Shown: positions 1 through 5,292 of the stretch, piece after piece
Position numbering within the stretch: position 1 is the first letter of the stretch
Layout: each line of letters begins with the position of its first letter
The notes under the pieces: model-generated
The model's input: only the letters and a program-made list of their open reading frames with translations
Databases searched by the model: none
Told to the model about the DNA's origin: nothing
Made by a program: the position numbers and the translations under genes
NCBI GenBank assembly: GCA_002729275.1
Contig: PBTP01000111.1
Span: 8,797-16,941 of the forward strand
Source of the DNA: Roseibacillus sp.
GTDB lineage: Bacteria; Verrucomicrobiota; Verrucomicrobiia; Verrucomicrobiales; Akkermansiaceae
Direction: 5' to 3'
DNA: 8,145 nt

Positions 1-423
1 CAGATCACCGGTAAGTCCGAAGCTGCGGTAAGACACTGGTCGGCGAGGACAAGGTCCGAGGACATGCACTTCCTTGATCTGGAGGGCAATCGACACGACC
101 TGCTGGTCTCATTGCAGGAGGAAGGGTTCCCGATGATCACCAGCGGAGGAAAAGAGATTGCCTCCGAGGGTCTGATCCTGACCCAGCTCAGCCTGAGGGG
201 GGACAAGTACAGTGGGGTAGGGCGTGATGTCGACCCCCGCAAACGGTTTGTCCCGAGAGAGGGTGAAGACGTGTCGGCGGTTATTTTTGGAATGGATCCC
301 ACGGGGTTGGGGCGGATTCAGTTGCCGCAGGAACATGGGATGGAAACCTTTGTCGTCCAGGTTATGATCGGAAAAGCGGACGAGGGTGCTGAGATTCGGG
401 AGTCGACCCTGCGTATTTTCCGA
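1..423 (+). other. Non-MurJ segment fused in frame ahead of MurJ TM4
   Basis: This stretch reads in the same frame as the MurJ part but has no hydrophobic helices. It is hydrophilic and looks beta-rich toward its end (for example GRIQLPQEHGMETFVVQVMI), with third codon positions that look coding. I do not recognise a family. The other five frames were checked and do not contain the missing MurJ N-terminus: the other two forward frames hit stops within about the first 15 bases, and none of the reverse frames shows MurJ-like sequence. It may be the tail of a different gene joined by deletion or assembly error, or a soluble domain sitting in the periplasmic TM3-TM4 loop. Confidence 0.6.
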
Positions 424-1647
424 AACCATCCTGAGAATTTTGATCTCACGGTGGCTCTTTCGCGGATCATGTTCTGTTACCTGTTTTTCATGGCCCTTGT
501 CGCGCACTTGAGTGGGGTCCTGAACACCTTCAGGCATTTTGCCGTTCCCGCGGGCGCTCCCATTCTACTGAATCTCGTGATGCTGGGCTCTCTCGGCCTC
601 GTATGGTTCATGCGCTGGGAGGGAGACCTCGAGGTAGGAAAGTCCCTGGCTTGGGGAGTTGCGCTGGCTGGATTTTTGCAGTTTGTGGTTCTCTGGATTG
701 CGTGTAGCCGGGCCGGGGCTGCGATGGTTCCTCATAAGCCTCTGTGGAATCCGGAGCTCAAAAAGCTCCTTTTCCTGATGGGTCCCGGGGTGATCGCCGC
801 TGGGATCCAGCAGGTGAATCTTCTGGTGGGTGGGGTGATTGCGTCTTTTCAGCAGGGAGCCATATCGACGCTCTATTACGCGGACAGGGTCAACCAGCTG
901 CCCCTGGGAATGATCGGGATAGCGCTTGGAATCGTTCTTCTGCCGGAGGTAACCCGCCGTCTTCGCAGTGGTCGAGAGGCGGAGGCTGCACACAGTATTC
1001 TCCGGGGTATGGAATTGGCGATGCTTCTCACCCTTCCCGCGGCTGCTGCAATGGTGGCTATTCACGAGCCTCTGATTCAAGGCCTCTTTGCCGGAGAAAG
1101 GTTCAATGCGGAGGATGTGAGCAAGACGGGATGGGCTTTGGCGGGATTCGCGCTGGGGTTGCCCGGTTACGTCTTGATCAAGGTTCTGCAACCAGCGTAC
1201 TTTGCACGGGAGGACACAAGAAGGCCCATGATCATGGCTGGTGTGGCAGTGGCTGTGAACATCGTATGTAGCCTCCTTCTTTTCCGTCTTCTGCTCCCCG
1301 GGGGTTACGGGCATGTTGGGATAGCGGTTGCGACTGCAGTCTCTGCATGGGTCAATGTAGTACTTCTGTGGCGCGGGATGGATGGATTTGTCACGATTTC
1401 ACGGTCAGAGTGGAAACGGTTTTTCCGGATGGTTCTGGCGAGCGTGCTCATGGGGGGCGTATGCTACCTTGCAGGACTCGCGCTTGAGTCCTGGTTGAGC
1501 GGCACAATGTGGCAGAGAGGCGGTGCGCTCGCCTTAATCGTAGGAACAGGAGTAACGGTGTATGGAATCCTGACCTTATCCCTTGGTGCTACTTCAGTGT
1601 CTGCCCTGCGCTCAAGTCTCATGTCGGGCAGGGTGAGGGAAGACTAG
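1..1647 (+). CDS. murJ: MurJ-like lipid II flippase, 5' partial, with non-MurJ N-terminal part
   Basis: MurJ (MVF/MOP superfamily) flips lipid II across the inner membrane for peptidoglycan synthesis. The frame is open from base 1; the first ATG is at 64 (527 residues, numbered from there) but has no convincing ribosome binding site, so the true start may lie off the window. MurJ similarity begins near residue 121 (NHPENFDL, then SRIMFCYLFF) and runs to the C-terminus as about eleven hydrophobic segments, matching TM4-14. The diagnostic MurJ stretch YYADRVNQLPLG (271-282) with LLPEVTRRL (292-300) is intact, including Arg275 in the conserved ADR. The LQPAYFAREDTRRP motif (375-388) is also present. 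TM1-3, which carry conserved cavity Arg/Asp residues in known MurJ, are absent; about 120 hydrophilic residues sit in their place. The family call for the C-terminal part is firm. Whether the product is functional is unknown. Tandem stops TAG TGA end the frame. Confidence 0.85.
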   Translation, partial: QITGKSEAAVRHWSARTRSEDMHFLDLEGNRHDLLVSLQEEGFPMITSGGKEIASEGLILTQLSLRGDKYSGVGRDVDPRKRFVPREGEDVSAVIFGMDPTGLGRIQLPQEHGMETFVVQVMIGKADEGAEIRESTLRIFRNHPENFDLTVALSRIMFCYLFFMALVAHLSGVLNTFRHFAVPAGAPILLNLVMLGSLGLVWFMRWEGDLEVGKSLAWGVALAGFLQFVVLWIACSRAGAAMVPHKPLWNPELKKLLFLMGPGVIAAGIQQVNLLVGGVIASFQQGAISTLYYADRVNQLPLGMIGIALGIVLLPEVTRRLRSGREAEAAHSILRGMELAMLLTLPAAAAMVAIHEPLIQGLFAGERFNAEDVSKTGWALAGFALGLPGYVLIKVLQPAYFAREDTRRPMIMAGVAVAVNIVCSLLLFRLLLPGGYGHVGIAVATAVSAWVNVVLLWRGMDGFVTISRSEWKRFFRMVLASVLMGGVCYLAGLALESWLSGTMWQRGGALALIVGTGVTVYGILTLSLGATSVSALRSSLMSGRVRED

Positions 1648-1673
1648 TGAAAATCGCGGTTGCGAGATAGGTC

Positions 1674-1706
1674 ATGAAGCCTAGATTTCTCCCGTTCAAT
1701 CAATGA
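1674..1706 (+). other. Possible 10-codon upstream ORF coupled by ATGA
   Basis: An ATG at 1674 opens a 10-codon frame (MKPRFLPFNQ) that ends in TGA at 1704-1706. Its stop overlaps the ATG (1703-1705) of the next gene in an ATGA arrangement. A weak purine-rich stretch, GAGATAGG (1664-1671), precedes it, while the downstream ATG has no visible ribosome binding site of its own. Translational coupling through this mini-ORF would explain that, but an ORF this short can easily arise by chance. Confidence 0.25.
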
Positions 1707-2338
1707 AAGTGCGTGTTTTCAGCAAGGGAATCCTGATCTGTGCGGCGATCTGGGCACTCGTGCTGGTTGCGCAGGGCTACTTTCAAGGGATGCGGAGAAC
1801 CGCGGATAATCTAGGGCGGGTCGTCGAGGAAGATCAATTCAGGGACTGGTCGGGAAAGAGAGGGGAGCCTCCTGAAGAGGAAAGGCAGGGACGTGAGGTG
1901 CGAATCAATGAAGTCGTATCGATGCTTACCCGACAGGAGTTCAACCCTGATACCAAGGTTAGACTTAGCGAACTCAGGAGCCAGTTTTATTCCAAATTGT
2001 CAAAGGGGGAGAGAGAAGTATTTGTCGGCCGCCTGCTAGAAGGCCTGGATACTTACATCATACTTTTTGATAGTCTGCCTAATGAGCGTCGTCGGAAGCT
2101 GATCAAGCGTGCGGTGAAGGCAGCGCGTGAGGAATTACCGCCAGGCCTACAGGATAGTTACGAACTTCTTGATGCCGAGAAAGAGCATGAGAGGATTGGA
2201 GAACTTGGATGGCGTGCCGCTATGGAGGGGAAAGAGCCTGATAAAATCATGGAATTTCTCCAGTTGATTGAGATTGCGGGAGAGCTGATCCAGCGGATGC
2301 GGATCCCACAGTGGGAAGGCTCGCGTGGTGCTAAGTGA
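1703..2338 (+). CDS. Membrane-anchored helical protein of unknown function
   Basis: A 211-residue protein that I cannot assign to a family. Residues 1-8 are basic and residues 9-26 form one hydrophobic segment (ILICAAIWALVLVAQGYF) without a clear cleavage site. This suggests a signal anchor with the rest of the protein outside the cytoplasm. The remainder is charged and predominantly helical, with an acidic/proline-rich linker around 50-65. It then has helices including a basic stretch near 128-142 (ERRRKLIKRAVKAAREELPP). No enzyme motif is visible. The ATG at 1703 is the only start that keeps the basic, hydrophobic N-terminus. No good ribosome binding site precedes it, only the mini-ORF ending in ATGA. 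The 3' end overlaps the ABC ATPase gene by 14 bp, so co-translation is likely and it may be an accessory to that exporter; that role is inference. Confidence 0.75.
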   Translation: MKVRVFSKGILICAAIWALVLVAQGYFQGMRRTADNLGRVVEEDQFRDWSGKRGEPPEEERQGREVRINEVVSMLTRQEFNPDTKVRLSELRSQFYSKLSKGEREVFVGRLLEGLDTYIILFDSLPNERRRKLIKRAVKAAREELPPGLQDSYELLDAEKEHERIGELGWRAAMEGKEPDKIMEFLQLIEIAGELIQRMRIPQWEGSRGAK

Positions 2339-3263
2339 TTCTAACTCTGAGGTAATCCTCGAGGTGGCGAACCTCTCCAAGTCGTTTGGGGGAAAGCCCG
2401 CCTTGCGAAATCTTTCCTTTTCTGTGCGGGAGGGAGAGATTTTCGGCTTACTGGGCCACAACGGGGCTGGCAAAAGTACGGCCTTGGGAATTCTGCTCGG
2501 GATGGTGGAGCCCGACCATGGTGAAGCTCGAATTGGAGGGTGGTCCGTGCAGCGCAAAAGGGCGGACGCTCTCCGGTATGCAGGCGCAATTTTTGAATCT
2601 CCTGCCTTTTATGATTACCTGAGCGGCTGGGACAATCTCAAGGTCCTGATGAGTTACTCTGGAGGATTTGAGAAGGAGGCTGCTCTTCGAGTCATAGAGG
2701 AGGTAGATCTCAGCGACCGGATCCATTCGAGGGTTTCGACCTACAGCCACGGAATGAGGCAGCGTTTGGCGCTCGCTCAGGCATTGCTTCCGGAACCTCG
2801 CCTTCTGTTGCTCGATGAGCCCACTGACGGTCTTGATCCTGAAGGGATCAAGTGGTTTAGGGACTTTATCCTTCGACTTCGGGAAAAGCGGGGGATCACG
2901 GTGCTCTTCAATTCTCACCTGCTGTCTGAGGTCGAACAGATGTGTGACCGGGTCGCTATCGTTCGGCAGGGGAGAAAGGTTTATGATGGGCAGCTAGCGG
3001 GAATTGCAGACGAGCAGTTGACTCTTGATATCGATGCGAATCCGTCCTCGGAGGCAGCAGCGTGCTATGAGAGACTGGGCGGGAAGAAGGAGGATGGTTC
3101 CAGCAGGGTGGTTTTCCCAGAGGGGACAGACCCTGCCCTTGTTGCCGGCGAACTTGTCAGCGCGGGGGTGGCCTTGCGGCAACTTACTCCAGTCCGGCGC
3201 TCGTTGGAGGATGTGTATCTCGAGGTAAGCAGCAGGGAAGACGGAAAGGAGAGTGATTCATGA
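2325..3263 (+). CDS. ABC exporter ATP-binding protein
   Basis: The cytoplasmic ATPase subunit of an ABC-2-type exporter, 312 residues, of the CcmA/NatA/DrrA-like group. In order: Walker A GHNGAGKST (44-52); Q-loop region AIFESPAFY (88-96) with Glu91 where Gln is usual; signature YSHGMRQR (140-147), a degenerate LSGGQ; Walker B LLLLDEP (160-166) with catalytic Glu165; D-loop GLDP (169-172); and switch His198. The ~90-residue C-terminal extension ends in LEDVYLEV, typical of this group. All residues needed for hydrolysis are present, so activity is expected; the Glu in the Q-loop and the SHGMR signature are common variants in this subfamily. The start is GTG at 2325, or GTG at 2328 one codon later. 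GGGAAGG at 2313-2319 serves either, with better spacing for 2328. The gene overlaps its permease by ATGA. The substrate cannot be told from sequence. Confidence 0.95.
   Translation: MVLSDSNSEVILEVANLSKSFGGKPALRNLSFSVREGEIFGLLGHNGAGKSTALGILLGMVEPDHGEARIGGWSVQRKRADALRYAGAIFESPAFYDYLSGWDNLKVLMSYSGGFEKEAALRVIEEVDLSDRIHSRVSTYSHGMRQRLALAQALLPEPRLLLLDEPTDGLDPEGIKWFRDFILRLREKRGITVLFNSHLLSEVEQMCDRVAIVRQGRKVYDGQLAGIADEQLTLDIDANPSSEAAACYERLGGKKEDGSSRVVFPEGTDPALVAGELVSAGVALRQLTPVRRSLEDVYLEVSSREDGKESDS
3247..3251 (+). promoter_or_regulatory. Ribosome binding site for the ABC permease
   Basis: AGGAG lies 8 bases before the ATG at 3260, inside the end of the ATPase gene. This is one of the better Shine-Dalgarno matches in the window. 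It fixes the permease start at the ATGA overlap and supports coordinated synthesis of both transporter subunits. Confidence 0.7.
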
Positions 3264-4111
3264 ATCTATTCCTTATTCAGGTTCGGAGTGAATTGAAGAA
3301 GCTCTTCGCCCGACGGCGGACCTACATCGGGTATGGTGCATTCCTGATTCTGGAGGTGGTTATTCTCTGGGTGTTTCACCTCGATAAGCCCAGGGAGGAA
3401 ATGGGTAAAATTCTCTCAGATGCGGGGCTTGAAGTGGATCACTACTACTCAGCCCTGACTGTGACCTACTGGATGATTGGTTTCAGCATGGCGATGCTTG
3501 GTGCGATCTACCTTGCCCTGGTGTCCGGAGATATAGTCGCGAAGGAGAGTGAGGACGGAAACCTCAGAATGGTTCTGGCGCGGCCTATCAGCCGGCTGAG
3601 GGTTCTCACTATCAAGTATGTGGCGGTCCTTATCTATACCCTGACATTTGTGTGGTTCGTAGGCATCTCAGGCTATCTGATGTCTGCCATCGCTCTGGGA
3701 TGGGATGGAGGCCTTTTCGTGTGGAACTACGAGCTCAAGGTTTTTGCCTTCTTTCCTGAATTGGGCGTAGGAATCGGGCGGCTCTGCCTAGCTCTTCTCC
3801 TTCTCAGTCTCAGTATGTGTACTCTGTCCTCGATCGGATTTGCTTTTTCCTGCCTCAAGATCAAGCCCGCAGCGGCCACTATTCTGGCGCTTAGCGTTCT
3901 TTTTGTCGATTCGGTCCTCCAGATGCTGCCGTTCATGGCCCCCTACCGGGAGAATTTGCTAACCTACCGGATGAGTAACTGGGTCTTTGCCCTTGAGAAC
4001 AACATTTCGTGGGCCAAGCTTGCAGAGAGCTATACCGCTTTAGTGGGTCTTGACCTCACCCTGTTTGTTCTTGGATGGATGGCTTTCAGGGTCAGGGATA
4101 TCAAGACCTAG
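3260..4111 (+). CDS. ABC-2-type exporter permease
   Basis: The integral membrane subunit, 283 residues, that pairs with the ATPase immediately upstream. About six hydrophobic segments are visible, near residues 22-39, 66-89, 117-146, 168-197, 204-224 and 258-276. After the second segment comes the cytoplasmic stretch SGDIVAKESEDGNLRMVLARPISR (split here as 89-100 and 101-112). This corresponds to the conserved E...GTL..LLARPISR region of ABC-2 permeases, which couples to the ATPase. Length and topology are normal for the NatB/ABC-2 group that works as a two-gene exporter. The start is ATG at 3260, overlapping the ATPase stop, with AGGAG 8 bases upstream. The substrate is unknown; no lantibiotic, polysaccharide or heme partner gene is visible in the window. 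The TAG stop is followed by about 98 bp before the peptidase. Confidence 0.92.
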   Translation: MNLFLIQVRSELKKLFARRRTYIGYGAFLILEVVILWVFHLDKPREEMGKILSDAGLEVDHYYSALTVTYWMIGFSMAMLGAIYLALVSGDIVAKESEDGNLRMVLARPISRLRVLTIKYVAVLIYTLTFVWFVGISGYLMSAIALGWDGGLFVWNYELKVFAFFPELGVGIGRLCLALLLLSLSMCTLSSIGFAFSCLKIKPAAATILALSVLFVDSVLQMLPFMAPYRENLLTYRMSNWVFALENNISWAKLAESYTALVGLDLTLFVLGWMAFRVRDIKT

Positions 4112-4209
4112 GGGAAAAGGTGGCGCTGGTTTCCGGTAAAATCGGAAGAAGTGGGGGAGACTGAATCATGCGGATCTTTTTCTGGATTTGCGGGCGTGGC
4201 TGGTTGTGA
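4112..4209 (+). promoter_or_regulatory. Intergenic leader with strong SD and 13-codon mini-ORF
   Basis: This is the longest gap in the window. It holds GGGGGAGA (4153-4160), a strong Shine-Dalgarno-like run, 7 bases before an ATG at 4168. That ATG opens a 13-codon frame (MRIFFWICGRGWL) closed by TGA at 4207-4209. The peptidase frame begins at the very next base and is in the same reading frame. A weak 5-bp hairpin (TTCCG 4131-4135 with CGGAA 4143-4147) has no T-tract and is not a credible terminator. The layout suggests termination-reinitiation into the peptidase gene, which otherwise lacks a ribosome binding site. Chance, or a sequencing error at the TGA, is possible. Confidence 0.4.
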
Positions 4210-5292
4210 TTGATTTCCCTTGTGACCAGAAAAGATAAGGATTTTTTGTTTGAGTTACTGGAGACTCCGAGTCCGGTGGGATTCGAGATGCCAGGGCAGA
4301 GGGTTTGGGCCCGATACCTGGGCAAGACAGCGGATTTAGTGGAGTGCGATGCCTATGGGTCAACCTGGGGAATTCTGGGCGAGGGGAAGAAGAGCGTTAT
4401 GCTGGAAGCGCATGCTGACGAAATAGGCTATATGATCAAACAAGTGACCGCTGATGGGTTCCTGCGGATTGACCGCCTTGGCGGAAGCGATAGTGCGACT
4501 GCTCGCGGTCGGCGTTTAAGAATTTTTGGTGATAAGAAGGAAGTGAGTGGGATCATTGGTAATACTGCGATCCACCTGCGGCGCGACCTCGCCAATGAAA
4601 AGTCTCCAAGACCTCATCAGCTGTGGGTTGACGTGGGGGCGAGTTCTGCAGACGAAGTAGCGGGCCTTGGTATTAGGGTCGGGCATCCGGCGGTCTACGC
4701 CGATGAGCCTGTGGAGTTGACCAAGCAGAGAGTAGTTAGCCGTGCCATTGATAACAGGATTGGGGGCTTTATTATTGCTCAGGTCATGAAGAAGGTAGCG
4801 GCCGCAAAGGCTAAGACGGCTTTTCGTTTGATCTGTCTTAATGCGGTGCAGGAGGAGATTGGGGGGAATGGCGCGCTGATGGCAACCCATCGCCTCATGC
4901 CGGATATCAGCCTCTGTCTCGATGTCACCCATGCCACCGACACCCCGGGGATTGATAACGCTCAACATGGGTATGTGAAGTTAGGTGGCGGGCCGACCCT
5001 TACCCATGGAGGTGCTAACCATCCGCTGGTGATTGAGCGCCTCGAGAAGGTAGCCCGCTCAAAACGAATTCCGATCCAGCATGAGGCCTCCAGTCGTTTT
5101 ACCGGTACTGATACGGATAAAATCTTTACCGTCAGGGAAGGAGTGCCAAGTGCTTTGGTTTCTCTCCCCCTGCGCTGCATGCACTCTGTGGTCGAAACGG
5201 CCGATCTGGGCGATGTGCAGAATACCATTAACTTGATGGCCGGGTTCGTGATGTCTCTCCGGGCCAGGGATAGTTTCCACCAGGAATTGTGA
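4210..5292 (+). CDS. M42-family metallo-aminopeptidase
   Basis: A cytoplasmic co-catalytic dizinc (or dicobalt) aminopeptidase of the M42 family (TET aminopeptidase / FrvX / YsdC / glucanase-M), 360 residues, the usual length. It trims N-terminal residues from peptides, and relatives form large tetrahedral dodecamers. Visible residues: AHADEIG (67-73) with ligand His68 and Asp70; AIDNRIGG (179-186) with bridging Asp181; QEEIGG (214-219) with catalytic base Glu215 and ligand Glu216; CLDVTHATD (236-244) with ligand Asp238; and MHSVVE (324-329) with ligand His325. The N-terminal ELLETPSPVGFE is the family's typical opening. The start is uncertain: TTG at 4210 directly follows an in-frame TGA, and GTG at 4222 gives a more standard N-terminus (MTRKDKDFLFELL). 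Neither has a proper ribosome binding site. The gene overlaps the next one by GTGA. The substrate class (general peptides versus acylated peptides) is not resolved. Confidence 0.95.
   Translation: MISLVTRKDKDFLFELLETPSPVGFEMPGQRVWARYLGKTADLVECDAYGSTWGILGEGKKSVMLEAHADEIGYMIKQVTADGFLRIDRLGGSDSATARGRRLRIFGDKKEVSGIIGNTAIHLRRDLANEKSPRPHQLWVDVGASSADEVAGLGIRVGHPAVYADEPVELTKQRVVSRAIDNRIGGFIIAQVMKKVAAAKAKTAFRLICLNAVQEEIGGNGALMATHRLMPDISLCLDVTHATDTPGIDNAQHGYVKLGGGPTLTHGGANHPLVIERLEKVARSKRIPIQHEASSRFTGTDTDKIFTVREGVPSALVSLPLRCMHSVVETADLGDVQNTINLMAGFVMSLRARDSFHQEL

Noticed and set aside
109..537. 142-residue open frame on the minus strand across the odd N-terminal region
   Set aside because: Its composition is low in hydrophobic structure and matches a codon shadow of the plus-strand frame. 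It was checked as a possible inverted MurJ N-terminus and does not resemble MurJ.
565..1314. 249-residue minus-strand open frame
   Set aside because: It is antisense to clear MurJ sequence. The translation is rich in His, Arg, Ser and Pro with no domain, typical of a shadow of a GC-rich gene.
1660..1687. Possible sigma70-like promoter (TTGCGA, 16 bases, TAGATT) before the anchored protein
   Set aside because: Only 4 of 6 matches in each box with a short spacer; this level is expected by chance, and transcription could simply continue from upstream.
4131..4147. Inverted repeat TTCCG/CGGAA after the permease gene
   Set aside because: A 5-bp stem with a 7-base loop and no following T-run; too weak for an intrinsic terminator.
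4168..4209. Readthrough of the TGA as selenocysteine
   Set aside because: M42 peptidases have no known selenocysteine at this position, the catalytic residues all lie downstream, and no SECIS-like hairpin was recognised; an ordinary stop is simpler.
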